From Ancylobacter rudongensis (lineage in GTDB: Bacteria > Pseudomonadota > Alphaproteobacteria > Rhizobiales > Xanthobacteraceae), in assembly GCF_900100155.1 (NCBI RefSeq), contig NZ_FMTP01000002.1:124001-188000 (forward strand): DNA of 64,000 bases. The letters run 5' to 3'. Numbering within the stretch: position 1 is the first letter of the stretch; every line of letters begins with the position of its first letter. The notes under the pieces were generated by a model. It was not told where the DNA came from. It saw nothing but the letters and a program-made list of their open reading frames with translations, and did no database searches. Position numbers and translations under genes: made by a program. Of the stretch, positions 7,857-19,774 are shown in pieces.

Positions 7857-9080
7857 ATGTTCGCTCACGGTATCCTTCGCTCCGCACGTGCCGGCCTGCT
7901 GGCCGGCGGCGTCGCCACCGGCCTTCTCGCCGCCGCGCTGAACTCCCCCGCTTTGGCGCAGGAGACGATCAAGATCGGCGCGCCGCTGGCCCTCACCGGC
8001 GGCCTCGCCGACGAAGGCCACAAGCAGGATGTCGTCTGGAAGATGTGGGTCGAGAAGATCAATGCCGGCGGCGGCATCCAGGTCGGCGACAAGAAGCTCA
8101 AGGTGGAGCTGATCGAATATGACTACCAGTCGGAAGGCCAACGGGCCTCCCAGCTCGCCGAGAAGCTGATCAACGACGACAAGGTGCAGTTCCTGTTCTC
8201 GCCCTTCGGCTCGGGCCACACCAAGATCGTCGCCGGTGTCGGCGAGCGCTACCAGATACCCACCATCGCCTGCGTCGCCTCCTCCGAGAGCGTGTACGAC
8301 CAGACGCTGAAATATCTGTTCGGCACGCTCTCCCCCAATGGCGGCATGACCACCGCCATGGTGAAGTTCTTCAAGGAGAAGTTCCCGGAAACCAAGTCGA
8401 TCGCGGTGCTCGGCCGCGATGACGTCTTCCCCAAATCCATGGCCGAAGGCATCGCCAAGGCAGCCGAGGCGGGCGGGCTGACCGTCGCCTACAAGGAACT
8501 CTATCCCGTCGGCACCATGGACCATGCCGCCGCGCTGTCCTCGATCAAGGCCGCCAAGCCCGACTGGATCTACATCACCGGCTACACTCAGGACCTCATT
8601 CTGGCGCGCAAGCAGATGCAGGACCTTGGCGTCACCGCGCAGATCGTCACCATGGTTACCGGCCCGTCCTACAAGGAGTTCACCGACGGCCTCGGCCCGC
8701 TGGCCAATGGCATCTCCTCGTCAAGCTGGTGGCATCACCTCACCAGCTATGAGGGCCAGGGCGTATGGCCGACCACGGCCGCTTTCTATGAGGACTTCAA
8801 GGCCCGCACCAAGGGCGACCCGGATTATGTGCACGGCTCCTGCGCGGCGGCCGGCGAGGTCATTGTCGACGCGCTCGCCCGCGCCGGCTCGCTCGACAAG
8901 GCCAAGGTGCGCGACGCCATCGCGGCGACCGACATCCAGACTTTCTACGGCCCAATCAAGTTCGGCCCCAACGGCATGAACCTCTCGCGCGAGCTGCCGA
9001 TCATCCAGGTGCAGGACCAGACGATCAAGGTGCTCGCCCCCGCCGAGATCAAGAATGCCGACATGATCGCGATGCCCTGA
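7857..9080 (+). CDS. Periplasmic substrate-binding protein of a LivKHMGF-type ABC importer
   Basis: The 407-residue precursor has a signal peptide ending near residue 34 (ALA before QETIKIG). A type I periplasmic binding fold of the branched-chain amino acid (Peripla_BP_6) family follows, beginning IGAPLALTGGLADEG. This family also binds amides, urea, aromatic acids and other small carboxylates, so the ligand is not fixed by sequence. It is the first gene of the importer; livH follows after a 118-bp gap with a hairpin. Its position between molybdenum hydroxylase and CoA-transferase genes suggests import of the substrate of that pathway. Confidence 0.88.
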   Translation: MFAHGILRSARAGLLAGGVATGLLAAALNSPALAQETIKIGAPLALTGGLADEGHKQDVVWKMWVEKINAGGGIQVGDKKLKVELIEYDYQSEGQRASQLAEKLINDDKVQFLFSPFGSGHTKIVAGVGERYQIPTIACVASSESVYDQTLKYLFGTLSPNGGMTTAMVKFFKEKFPETKSIAVLGRDDVFPKSMAEGIAKAAEAGGLTVAYKELYPVGTMDHAAALSSIKAAKPDWIYITGYTQDLILARKQMQDLGVTAQIVTMVTGPSYKEFTDGLGPLANGISSSSWWHHLTSYEGQGVWPTTAAFYEDFKARTKGDPDYVHGSCAAAGEVIVDALARAGSLDKAKVRDAIAATDIQTFYGPIKFGPNGMNLSRELPIIQVQDQTIKVLAPAEIKNADMIAMP

Positions 9081-9136
9081 CCGGCTCGTCTTCCCCGCGC
9101 GCGGCGGATCGTCCGGCGCGCGCCCTCTTCAGTCTT

Positions 9137-9156
9137 GCGGCCCGCCCACGGGCCGC
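9137..9156 (+). other. Intercistronic hairpin between the binding protein and first permease
   Basis: GCGGCCC (9137-9143) pairs with GGGCCGC (9150-9156) over a 6-nt loop in the 118-bp gap before livH. Such hairpins commonly limit read-through or protect the upstream message so that the binding protein is made in excess. That role is inferred. Confidence 0.4.
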
Positions 9157-9198
9157 GAGCGCGGGTCAGCGACAAGGGCGGCAGCGGTTAAGAGTGAC

Positions 9199-10062
9199 AT
9201 GGCGATCTACCTGCAGATCCTCTCCAACGGCCTGATGCTCGGTGCGCTCTATGCGTGCCTGGCGGTCGGCTTCTCGCTGGTCTGGGGCGTGTTGAACGTC
9301 ATCAACATGCTCCACGGCTCGTTCATCATTCTTGGCGGCTACCTCACCTTTTTCGCCTGGCATCTCTACGGCATTCATCCCGTGGCGATGCTGCCCGTCG
9401 TCGCGGCGCTGATGTTCGCGCTCGGTTTCGCGCTGCAGAAGCTGGTGATCAACCGGGTGGTGAGCGCTCCCGTCCTCACCACGCTGACGCTGACCTTCGG
9501 CCTCGACATGATCCTCTACAACGCGATGACCTACTGGTTCACCGCGACCCCGCGCCGGATCACGCTCGATCTCGGCGCGGTGCAACTGGGCTCCATCGTC
9601 CTTCCGGTGGACCGGCTCGTCGGCACCGGCCTCGCCTTGGCGATGACGCTGCTGCTCTATGCGGTGATGCGCGGCTCCTCGATCGGCCGCGCCATTGTCG
9701 CCGTGCGGATGGACCGCTCCGCCGCCGAGCTGATGGGCATCCGCACCGACCGCATCTACGCCATCACCTTCGGGATCGGCGCGCTGATGGCGGGCGTGGC
9801 CGGCGTGGTCTTTGCTACCGTCTTCCCCATCACTACCAATGTCACCGGCATCTGGCTCGGCAAGGCGTTCGTGGTCTGCGTGGTGGGCGGGCTCGGCTCA
9901 GTGCCGGGCGCGCTGGTCGGGGGGCTGGTGCTGGGGCTGGTCGAGAGCTTCGCCGGCCACTGGTTCGGGCCGCAGCAGGCCATCACCGCCGGCTTCGTGC
10001 TGATGCTGGTGCTGCTGCTCACCCGGCCCACCGGCCTCGTCGGCGTCAGGGGGTACGAATGA
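9199..10062 (+). CDS. LivH-type ABC permease
   Basis: The 287-residue integral membrane protein has about eight segments and the LivH-family pattern: SNGLMLGALYACLAVGFSLVWGV at the start region, then MRGSSIGRAIVAVRMDRSAAELMGI for the cytoplasmic coupling loop, and GGLGSVPGALVGGLVLG near the end. It forms the channel with LivM. Its stop overlaps the start of livM by 4 bp. Confidence 0.9.
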   Translation: MAIYLQILSNGLMLGALYACLAVGFSLVWGVLNVINMLHGSFIILGGYLTFFAWHLYGIHPVAMLPVVAALMFALGFALQKLVINRVVSAPVLTTLTLTFGLDMILYNAMTYWFTATPRRITLDLGAVQLGSIVLPVDRLVGTGLALAMTLLLYAVMRGSSIGRAIVAVRMDRSAAELMGIRTDRIYAITFGIGALMAGVAGVVFATVFPITTNVTGIWLGKAFVVCVVGGLGSVPGALVGGLVLGLVESFAGHWFGPQQAITAGFVLMLVLLLTRPTGLVGVRGYE

Positions 10063-11009
10063 AATCCGGCTTTCCGCTTTACGCCGCCCTGGTTGCCGGC
10101 CTTCTCGTGCTCGCCACCACGCCGCTCTATGCCGACAATTACGTCGTGCGCACCGCCGCCATCGTCGCCATGTATGGGGCGCTGGCCACCTCGTGGAACT
10201 TCATCGGCGGCTTTACTGGCTATCCCTCCTTTTCCACCGCCGCTTTTTTCGGCCTCGGCGCCTATGTCGGGGCGATCTGCCAGCGCCACGGCATTCCGAT
10301 GGGCCTTGCCTGGGCCATCGCGACAGTGGTGGTCGCCGCCTTCGCCGCGCTGCTCGGCGGCATCATCCTGCGGCTGCGCGGCCATTACTTCGCCATCGGA
10401 TCCATTGCCGTGGTGGAGCTGTGCCGGCTGGTCGTTTCCTCCTGGTCGACCCTCACCGGCGGCGGCGACGGGCTCAACCTCCCGCTGATGTCCTGGCCGC
10501 CGGAAGAGCTGATGCGCTTCTTCCTCTTCGTGATGCTCGCCATCCTGCTCGCCAGCCTCATCGCCACGATCCTCGTCGACCGCTCGCGCCTCGGCTTCGG
10601 CCTGCGCTGCATCCACCAGAACGAGGATGCCGCCGCCATGGTCGGCATCAACACAACAGTCTACAAGATCGCCGCCTACACGCTCTCGGCCATGTTCTGC
10701 GCCACCGCGGGTGCGGCCTATGCCTCATGGACCGGCTATATCGACCCAACCGACTCCTTCCAGATCGTGATGACGGTGAAGGTCGTCGTCATGGCCCTTC
10801 TCGGCGGCGCCGGCACCATTCTCGGCCCGGCGCTGGGAGCCGCCGCCTTCGTGCTGCTGGAGGAACTGTTCTGGGCGAACTTCCTCGACTGGAACCGCGC
10901 CATCCTCGGCGTCGTCATCGTGCTGCTTATCTTCTTCCTGCCGGGCGGGCTGCTCAGCCTGCGCGCGCTGCGGCGGCTGCGTGCAGCCAAGATCGGGGGC
11001 CGGGAATGA
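10059..11009 (+). CDS. LivM-type ABC permease
   Basis: The 316-residue permease starts at the ATG overlapping the livH stop. Family segments include the GFTGYPSFSTAAFFGLGAY region near residue 50, RGHYFAIGSIAVVELCR, and GGAGTILGPALGAAAFVLLEE near the C-terminus. It partners LivH in the membrane. The stop overlaps the ATPase start by 4 bp, giving a tightly coupled cassette. Confidence 0.9.
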   Translation: MKSGFPLYAALVAGLLVLATTPLYADNYVVRTAAIVAMYGALATSWNFIGGFTGYPSFSTAAFFGLGAYVGAICQRHGIPMGLAWAIATVVVAAFAALLGGIILRLRGHYFAIGSIAVVELCRLVVSSWSTLTGGGDGLNLPLMSWPPEELMRFFLFVMLAILLASLIATILVDRSRLGFGLRCIHQNEDAAAMVGINTTVYKIAAYTLSAMFCATAGAAYASWTGYIDPTDSFQIVMTVKVVVMALLGGAGTILGPALGAAAFVLLEELFWANFLDWNRAILGVVIVLLIFFLPGGLLSLRALRRLRAAKIGGRE

Positions 11010-11756
11010 TCGAGCCCATCCTGCGCCTCGACGGCGTCTCCAAGCAGTTCGGCGGGCTCGCTGCCCTTACCGACGTCTCCTTCTCGCTGAACGAGGGCGA
11101 AGTCGTCGGCCTCATCGGACCGAACGGGGCGGGCAAGACCACGCTGGTCAATGTCGTCACCGGAAATCTGCGCCGCTCCTCCGGCCGCATCCTGTTCAAA
11201 AGCGAGGATGTCGGGCTGCAGAAGCCCTATCAGGCCGCCCGGCGCGGGCTCGCCCGCACCTTCCAGATCGTCCAGCCCTTCCCGGCGATGACGGTGCTGG
11301 AAAATGTCACCGCCGGCGCGCTGTTTGGCGCCGGGGCCGGCTCGCTGGGCGACGCGCGCGACATGGCGATGCAGAGCCTCGAATTCGTCGGCCTCGACGC
11401 GCTGGCGGACCGGCCCGCGGCCAATCTCGCCTTGGCGGCGCGCAAGCGGCTGGAACTGGCCAAAAGCCTCGCCATGAACCCGAAAGTGCTGATGCTCGAC
11501 GAGGTCAATGCCGGCCTCAACTCGTCCGAGATCGACGGCGCCCTCGCCCTCATCCGCAAGATCGCCGAGCGCGGCGTCACCGTGCTCATCATCGAGCACC
11601 TGATGAAGGTCGTCCTCTCGCTGTCGAAGCGCCTGCTGGTGCTGCATCACGGCCAGCTCATCGCCGACGGGCCGAGCGCCGAGATCGTCGCCGACGAGCG
11701 TGTCATCGAAGCCTATCTCGGCGCCAAGTTCGCCGCGCGCCTCAAGGAGCTCAACC

Positions 11757-11764
<8 letters not shown>
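11006..11764 (+). CDS. LivG-type ABC ATPase
   Basis: The 252-residue ATPase has Walker A GPNGAGKT at 38-45 and Walker B VLMLDEV. The signature region reads LALAARKRLELAKSLA in place of LSGGQ, a variant seen in LivG proteins. It energises the Liv importer. The ATG overlaps the livM stop by 4 bp, and its own end overlaps livF by 8 bp. Confidence 0.9.
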
Positions 11765-12473
<709 letters not shown>

Positions 12474-12498
12474 TCGCGGAGATATAAGAATAATTTGC

Positions 12499-12524
12499 AC
12501 CAATGGTTCTATCATTAGTATCAT
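12499..12524. promoter_or_regulatory. Candidate operator/promoter before the PLP-enzyme and CoA-transferase operon
   Basis: CATTAGTATCAT (12513-12524) matches CATTAGTATGAT at 20630 in 11 of 12 positions and CATTGGTATGGT at 7719 in 9 of 12. ACCAATG (12499-12505) is a near-complement of the first 7 bases, forming a 7-7-7 dyad. A weak promoter, TTGCAC with 18 bp to TATCAT, overlaps it. Geometry differs between the three sites, so a common regulator is only a hypothesis. Confidence 0.4.
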
Positions 12525-12573
12525 ATAAACTCGTCGCGTCGCCGACCCTCGCTCGCCGCCTCGCAGGAAACGC

Positions 12574-14070
<1,497 letters not shown>

Positions 14071-14079
14071 GAGAGACAT

Positions 14080-15036
14080 GTGAGCATTCCCTCCTATCTC
14101 GACCTGCGCCAGAAGACCCGCGCGCGCGACCGCAGCCTGCGCGACAAGGTGATGTCACTGGAAGAGGCGGCAGCCCTGGTGGCGGATGGCGACAGCCTCG
14201 CCATTGGCGGCTGCACCGCCTCGCGCACGCCGATGGCAATGATCTGGGCGCTGATCCGCGCCGGCAAGCGCGACCTCGAAGTCTCGCGCTCCATCGTCTC
14301 CACCGAGGGCGACCTGCTCTACGCCTCGGGCGTCTCCCGCCACATCATCACCTCATGGTTCAGCCAGGGCATCGTGTGGGGCGTGTCCAAGGTGATGCGC
14401 GCCTATACCGAGTCCAAGCGCGCCCGCTTCGAGGAATGGAGCCACATGGCGATGGGCCTGCGCTACCGCGCCGGGGCCATGGGCGTGCCCTTCATGCCGA
14501 TGCGCTCAATGCTCGGCTCGGGCGTGCTGGACCGCACTGAGGGCGCCAAGACGATGGAATGCCCCTTCACCGGCGAGACGTTGCTGCTGGTGCCGGCGCT
14601 GAACCCTGAGGTCGCGATCATCCATGTCCAGCGCTGCGACGCCTATGGCAACGCCCAGATCGACGGGCTGACCTTCATGGATATCGACATGGCGATGGCG
14701 GCCAACAAGGTGATCCTCACCACCGAGCGCATAGTCTCCAACGAGCAGATCCGCCGGCATCCGGACCAGACCAAGATTGGCTTCTTCACGGTGGATGCGG
14801 TGGTCGAGGTGCCTTTCGGTTGCGCGCCGCATGAATGCTACGGCCTCTACGAGCCGTTCTACACCCACATGGACCTCTATGCGCAGATGACGGCAAGGGA
14901 CGCAGATACCGGCGCCAAGGCCTATCTCGACCGCTTCTATCACGAGCCGAAAAACTGGGCCGACTACCTCAGCCGCATCGGCATGGCGGAACTGCTCGAT
15001 GCCCAGCGCCGCGGGAGTGGCATCTATGACGACTGA
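14080..15036 (+). CDS. CoA-transferase subunit A (glutaconate CoA-transferase-like)
   Basis: A 318-residue protein of the family I CoA-transferase alpha subunit, GctA-like. It has DGDSLAIGGCTASRTPMAM near the start, NPEVAIIHVQRCDAYGNAQI in the middle and a VEVPFGCAPHECYG segment. It transfers CoA between an acyl-CoA and a carboxylic acid together with subunit B. The start is a GTG at 14080 with TAGGAGAG upstream; an ATG two bases earlier is out of frame and stops at once. It overlaps subunit B by 11 bp. The acid activated is unknown, plausibly a dicarboxylate from ring opening. Confidence 0.8.
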   Translation: MSIPSYLDLRQKTRARDRSLRDKVMSLEEAAALVADGDSLAIGGCTASRTPMAMIWALIRAGKRDLEVSRSIVSTEGDLLYASGVSRHIITSWFSQGIVWGVSKVMRAYTESKRARFEEWSHMAMGLRYRAGAMGVPFMPMRSMLGSGVLDRTEGAKTMECPFTGETLLLVPALNPEVAIIHVQRCDAYGNAQIDGLTFMDIDMAMAANKVILTTERIVSNEQIRRHPDQTKIGFFTVDAVVEVPFGCAPHECYGLYEPFYTHMDLYAQMTARDADTGAKAYLDRFYHEPKNWADYLSRIGMAELLDAQRRGSGIYDD

Positions 15037-15823
15037 ACGCGCCCGCATCAGCCTCTCCGTCGCACCGGCCTATACCGGCTCCGAACTGCTCGCGGTGATG
15101 AGCGCCCGACTGCTCAAGGATGGGCAGACCGTGTTCGCCGGCGTCGGCATTCCGCTTCTGGCCGCGATTCTCGCCCAGAAGACGCATGCACCGGGCCTTA
15201 CCATTCTGTTCGAGGGCGGAGTGATCGGGCCGTTTGTGGAAGCGGGCAAGCTGCCGCCCTCCACCAATGAGCAGCGCTGCTCGCGCCGCGCCAACATGCT
15301 GGTGTCGATCACCGAGGTGCTGCTGCTGCTGCAGCGCGGCTATGTCGATGTCGGCTTCATGGGCGGCGCGCAGATCGACCGTTTCGGCAATCTGAATTCC
15401 TCCTTCATCGGCGATGCCGAGAACCCGAAGATCCGCCTGCCCGGCACCGGCGGCGGCAACGACATCGCCTCGCTCGCCGACATGATCGTCGCCATGAAGC
15501 ATGAGAAACGCCGCTTCGTGGAGAAGGTGGATTTCATCACCTCACCCGGTTTTCTCGACGGCGGCGACACGCGGGCCCAGGCCGGCCTGCCCGCCGGCGG
15601 CATGTTCCGGGTGGTGACTGATCTCGGCATTCTCGGCTTCGAGGCGGAAAGCCGCGCCATGACGGTGCTGGCGCTCCACCCCGGCGTCTCGGCGGCCGAC
15701 ATCAAGGCCAATACCGGCTTCGAGCTGCCGGTGCCCGACGATGTCGAGGTCACGCCTGCACCGACCCCGAACGAGCTCGCCATCCTTCGCGAACTCGATC
15801 CCGAACAGCTCTACACGGCCTGA
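15026..15823 (+). CDS. CoA-transferase subunit B (glutaconate CoA-transferase-like)
   Basis: The 265-residue beta subunit has VFAGVGIPLLAAILAQKTHAP, a loop with LFEGGVIGP and the conserved GFMGGAQIDRFGNLNSS segment. In GctB-type enzymes the catalytic glutamate lies in the EGG-type loop near residue 56. The start ATG at 15026 lies inside the end of subunit A. It is followed after 31 bp by the LLM oxidoreductase in the same operon. Confidence 0.8.
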   Translation: MTTERARISLSVAPAYTGSELLAVMSARLLKDGQTVFAGVGIPLLAAILAQKTHAPGLTILFEGGVIGPFVEAGKLPPSTNEQRCSRRANMLVSITEVLLLLQRGYVDVGFMGGAQIDRFGNLNSSFIGDAENPKIRLPGTGGGNDIASLADMIVAMKHEKRRFVEKVDFITSPGFLDGGDTRAQAGLPAGGMFRVVTDLGILGFEAESRAMTVLALHPGVSAADIKANTGFELPVPDDVEVTPAPTPNELAILRELDPEQLYTA

Positions 15824-15854
15824 AGTGCCGCCATCCGGAAGCTTGGAGACGATC

Positions 15855-16799
15855 ATGAGTGTGCCGGCCTTCGGCGTGGCGATGCGCAACTTCACCCGTT
15901 TCCCGGAGCTTCCGGACGCGGGGGCGCTGATCGACTACGGCGTGCGGATGGAGGAGCTCGGCTTCGAGTCCCTGTGGGTGTGGGACCACATCCTGCTCGG
16001 CACCGACCCGCATTTTCCGATCCTCGATTCGCTCTCCCTGCTGACGGCGGTGGCCGCCCGCACCAAGACGATCAAGATCGGCACCGGCGTGCTCGTGCTG
16101 CCACTGCGCAACCCGGTCATCCTCGCCAAGCAGCTTTCCACCATCGACCTGATCTCGAACGGTCGCCTGATGCTCGGCGCGGCGGTGGGCTGGTACAAGC
16201 GCGAATTCGACGCCGTCGGCATTCCCTATGAGCGGCGCGGCAAGATCATGGACCGCAACCTCGACATTCTGAAGCGTCTGTGGACCGAGGATTCCGTCAG
16301 TGGCGAATGGGACGAACTGAACCTGCGCAACGCGGTGATGTTCCCCAAGCCGGTGCAGAAGCCGCACCCGCCCATCCTCATTGGCGGCTATGTCGATGTG
16401 GTTCTCAAGCGCGCCGCCACCAGGGGCGACGGCTGGCTGACCTATTTCTACACGCCAGACTCCTACTCCGAGGCCTGGGGCAAGATCTCCGCCTATGCGG
16501 AAGAGGCCGGCCGCGACCCGGCCGAGTTGTACAGCCTCAACCAGTTGCCGATCTATGTCGGCCCGCGTGAGGTCGGCATGCCCAAGATGCAGGAATGGCT
16601 GCATGCCGAATGGGACCTGTCCAAGGGCTCGCTGTCCAGCTTCGACAGCGCCATTGTCGGCACGCCGGCCGAATGCGCCGAGCAGATCGCCGCCCATGTC
16701 GCGACGGGCGTAAAGAAGATCGTCTTCGTACCGTGGCGCTATGAGAAAGAGCAGGTCGACCTGCTCGCCCATGAGGTACTGCCGCTATTGCGGAAGTGA
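15855..16799 (+). CDS. LLM-class oxidoreductase (F420- or flavin-dependent)
   Basis: The 314-residue protein is a luciferase-like TIM barrel: LIDYGVRMEELGFESLWVWDH near the start, IKIGTGVLVLPLRNPVILAKQ, and GRLMLGAAVGWYKREFDAVG. These match the F420-dependent branch of the LLM class rather than the two-component FMNH2 monooxygenases, but sequence alone does not prove the cofactor. GAGACGATC precedes the ATG at 15855. It is the last gene of the PLP/CoA-transferase operon and only 0.5 kb from FO synthase. I infer that it uses F420H2 to reduce, or F420 to oxidise, a pathway intermediate. Confidence 0.75.
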   Translation: MSVPAFGVAMRNFTRFPELPDAGALIDYGVRMEELGFESLWVWDHILLGTDPHFPILDSLSLLTAVAARTKTIKIGTGVLVLPLRNPVILAKQLSTIDLISNGRLMLGAAVGWYKREFDAVGIPYERRGKIMDRNLDILKRLWTEDSVSGEWDELNLRNAVMFPKPVQKPHPPILIGGYVDVVLKRAATRGDGWLTYFYTPDSYSEAWGKISAYAEEAGRDPAELYSLNQLPIYVGPREVGMPKMQEWLHAEWDLSKGSLSSFDSAIVGTPAECAEQIAAHVATGVKKIVFVPWRYEKEQVDLLAHEVLPLLRK

Positions 16800-16919
16800 A
16801 GGGCGACTCTGCGAGCCGTGCTCAGGCGTTTACGACGAATCGAGGCGCCGCTCGACTCGCTTTTCCCTCCTGATACGGTGCGCCATCCAGGAACTGCCAA
16901 CCGTTCAGGAGACGCTACC

Positions 16920-17303
16920 GTGAAGATGTCTGCGATCGCGGCACTGACGCTCATCGGCGTTACGACCGCCGCCTGCGTGACGGCGACCCAGCAGAAGGAG
17001 AACATGCTCTCCGCCGCCGGTTTCCAGATCCGCCTCGCCGATACACCGGCAAAGATCGCCTCGCTGCAGAGCCTGCCGCCTCATAAGTTCACCGTTCAGA
17101 ATCAGAACGGCCAGCCGGTGTTTCTCTATGCCGACCCGACGGTGTGCGGCTGCATCTATTACGGCACGCAGGACAATTTCGCGGCCTATCAGCAGATGGT
17201 GTTCCAGCAGCAGCTCGCCAGCGAACAGCAGATGACCGCCATGATGAACCAGCAGATGGCGTTCGACTACGGTCCGTGGGGCGGCCCCTTCATCCCCTAC
17301 TGA
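16920..17303 (+). CDS. Small putative lipoprotein of unknown function
   Basis: The 127-residue product starts with a short hydrophobic signal (MKMSAIAALTLIGVTTAAC in the mature reading frame) with a cysteine near residue 22, so it may be a lipoprotein; the lipobox (TTAAC) is not canonical. The remainder is glutamine- and methionine-rich (QQQLASEQQMTAMMNQQMA) and has a CGC motif. The GTG at 16920 is chosen because AGGAG lies 8 bp before it; the ATG at 16926 is an alternative. No function is recognised. It converges with fbiC. Confidence 0.6.
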   Translation: MKMSAIAALTLIGVTTAACVTATQQKENMLSAAGFQIRLADTPAKIASLQSLPPHKFTVQNQNGQPVFLYADPTVCGCIYYGTQDNFAAYQQMVFQQQLASEQQMTAMMNQQMAFDYGPWGGPFIPY

Positions 17304-17328
17304 TCCCGCCCACGGCCTCGCGGACGGT

Positions 17329-19770
17329 TTAGCCCCGCCGCACGGCAAGACTTCCTATCCGCGCGAACTTCCCGGCCGCCGGCTCCACCCGGGGGCTCAG
17401 CGGCTCGGCGGCGTAGGAGCGCTGCTTCTGCCGCGAGGGAGCATCGGCGTAGAGCGTGGTGCGCTGGCGGGCGAGCCGGCCGGCGGCGCCGATCGCCGCC
17501 TCCATTCGGTCGGGCGAAAACTCCTGCCCATGCGCCCCGCCGGCGGCGCGACTGATCGATTCATCCATCAGCGTTCCGCCAATGTCGTTGGCACCCGCCT
17601 TCAGCGCCTCGACCAGCCCCCCAGCGCCCAGCTTGACCCAGGAGGCCTGCACGTTGGGAATGAGCGGATGCAGCGCCAGCCGCCCCACCGCATGCATCAG
17701 CAGGGCCTCGCGCCGGCTCGGCCCCTGCCGGGTGCCGCCCTTCAGGTACAGCGGCGCCTCCATGTGCAGGAAGGGCAGCGGCACGAATTCGGTGATGCCG
17801 CCGGTCTCGGCCTGCAGGCGGCGCAGGCGCAGCAGGTGGCGCGCCCAGTGCGCGTAAGTGTCGACATGACCAAACATGATGGTCGAGGTGGTCTTGAGCC
17901 CGCCGCGATGGGCGTCGCCCACCGTTTCCAGCCATTCCTGCGTGGTCAGCTTGTCCGGGCAGATGAGCGCGCGCACCTCATCGTCGAGGATTTCCGCCGC
18001 CGTGCCGGGCAGGCTGCCGAGGCCCGCCTCCTTCAGCCGCAGCAGGAATTCCGGTACCGGCAAGCCGAGCGTCGCCGCGCCGTGGCGCACTTCCAGCGCC
18101 GAGAAGGCGTGCACATGCATCGCAGGCACCGCCTCCTTCACCGCGCGCAGGATGGCGAGATAGGTCTCACCGGAGAAATCCGGGTGGATGCCGCCCTGCA
18201 TGCAGACTTCCGTGGCGCCGCGCGCCCAGGCCTCCCGCGTGCGGCGCTGGATCTCGGCCAGGTCGAGCTCATAGGCCCTGCCGCGCAGATGCTGGTTCTG
18301 CCGGCCCTTGGAGAAGGCGCAGAAGCCGCATTTATAGGCGCAGACATTAGTATAGTTGATGTTGCGGGTGACGACGTAGGAGACGGTGTCGCCCACCGTC
18401 TCCCGGCGCAGCGCATTGGCGGCCTCGAAGACCCGGCGGGCACGGTGGCCGCGCGCGTCGAACAGGCGGGCGATCTCCGCCTCGTTCAGTTCCCGCCCGG
18501 CGAAGGCGCGGTCGAGGACGGCATCGAGCCCGTGGTCCGGCCCGGCAAGCGCCGGTGCGGCCGGCCATTCGACCACTTCCGCACCCTCGCCCGCCATCCC
18601 AACCCGCCAGCCGCTCTCTTGCGCGAGACCGGCCGCATCGGCGCGGCGCAGCACATGAGGGGCGACGCGGGCATCGAGCCACGTCGCCCGGTCGGCGATA
18701 TGGCCGGGATAGATGGCGAGACGGGGCGCGAGCACCTTGCCCGCGCGGGCGGTCGCCGCCCCAAGAGCCGCCAGCGCCGGCCAGGGCGCCTCCGGGTTCA
18801 CATGGTCCGGCGTCACCGGCGACACGCCGCCCCAATCATTGATGCCGGCCTCGATCAGCGCTTTCAACCCCTCCGGCTGGAGATTAGGCGGCGCCTGAAT
18901 CGAGACATCCGACCCGAGGATGAGCCGGGCGACCGCAACGGTCCACAGATGCTCCTCCAACGAGGGCTCCGGCGCACTCGCCATTCGGGTGCCGGCCTTG
19001 GCGCGGAAATTCTGGATGATGACTTCCTGCACATGCCCGTGCCGCTCATGCGCGGCGCGGATGGCGAGCAGCGCCTCGATGCGTTCGCGGCGCGTCTCGC
19101 CGATCCCGATCAGGATGCCGGTGGTGAAGGGCACCCGCGCCCGGCCCGCCGCCTCCAGCGTGGCAAGACGCACGGCCGGCAGCTTGTCCGGCGAGCCGAA
19201 ATGCGGGCCGCCCCGGGCGGACAGCCGCTCGGCGGTGGCCTCGATCATCAGCCCCTGGGAGGCCGACACGTCGCGCAGGCTCGCCAGTTCCGCCTCGTCC
19301 ATCACCCCGGCATTGAGGTGGGGCAACAGGCCGGTCTCCTCCAGCACCAGCGCCGCCATGGCGCGCAGATAGGACAGCGTGCTGGCATGGCCGAGGGCCG
19401 CCAGCTCCTCGCGCGCCAAGGCGTAACGCCGCTCCGGCTTGTCGCCGAGCGTGAACAGCGCTTCGTCGCAGCCCATCCGCGCGCCGGCGCGGGCAATCTC
19501 CAGCACCTCGCCGGGGGTGAGGAAGGCGCGCTGTCCCCTGCGGGGCGGATGAGCGAAGGTGCAGTAGTGGCAGACATCCCGGCAGAGCTGGGTCAGCGGG
19601 ATGAACACTTTTCGCGAGACGGTGACGGTGCCGCCGAAACCGGCATCGCGCCGCCGCGCCGCACGCGCCATCAGCCCCACGAGATCGGTGTTGTCCGAGA
19701 GCGCAAGGGCGGCCGCCTCGTCGAGGCGCCCGCCCGGAAGCACCACCGCCTCTCCCCGCGCGCCGCTCAT
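17329..19770 (-). CDS. fbiC: FO synthase, bifunctional CofG-CofH fusion (coenzyme F420 biosynthesis)
   Basis: The 813-residue protein contains two radical-SAM domains. The first (CofG) has CRDVCHYC with C63, C67 and C70; the second (CofH) starts near residue 465 with NINYTNVCAYKCGFCAF, again CX3CX2C. This fused order and length (M. tuberculosis FbiC is about 856) identify FO synthase. It couples 5-amino-6-ribitylamino-uracil and tyrosine to form FO, the deazaflavin chromophore of F420. The start ATG at 19770 is 4 bp after the stop of pxpA, so the two are co-transcribed. The other F420 genes lie 20 kb to the right. The assignment is secure. Confidence 0.93.
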   Translation of the reverse strand: MSGARGEAVVLPGGRLDEAAALALSDNTDLVGLMARAARRRDAGFGGTVTVSRKVFIPLTQLCRDVCHYCTFAHPPRRGQRAFLTPGEVLEIARAGARMGCDEALFTLGDKPERRYALAREELAALGHASTLSYLRAMAALVLEETGLLPHLNAGVMDEAELASLRDVSASQGLMIEATAERLSARGGPHFGSPDKLPAVRLATLEAAGRARVPFTTGILIGIGETRRERIEALLAIRAAHERHGHVQEVIIQNFRAKAGTRMASAPEPSLEEHLWTVAVARLILGSDVSIQAPPNLQPEGLKALIEAGINDWGGVSPVTPDHVNPEAPWPALAALGAATARAGKVLAPRLAIYPGHIADRATWLDARVAPHVLRRADAAGLAQESGWRVGMAGEGAEVVEWPAAPALAGPDHGLDAVLDRAFAGRELNEAEIARLFDARGHRARRVFEAANALRRETVGDTVSYVVTRNINYTNVCAYKCGFCAFSKGRQNQHLRGRAYELDLAEIQRRTREAWARGATEVCMQGGIHPDFSGETYLAILRAVKEAVPAMHVHAFSALEVRHGAATLGLPVPEFLLRLKEAGLGSLPGTAAEILDDEVRALICPDKLTTQEWLETVGDAHRGGLKTTSTIMFGHVDTYAHWARHLLRLRRLQAETGGITEFVPLPFLHMEAPLYLKGGTRQGPSRREALLMHAVGRLALHPLIPNVQASWVKLGAGGLVEALKAGANDIGGTLMDESISRAAGGAHGQEFSPDRMEAAIGAAGRLARQRTTLYADAPSRQKQRSYAAEPLSPRVEPAAGKFARIGSLAVRRG

Positions 19771-19774
19771 CGGT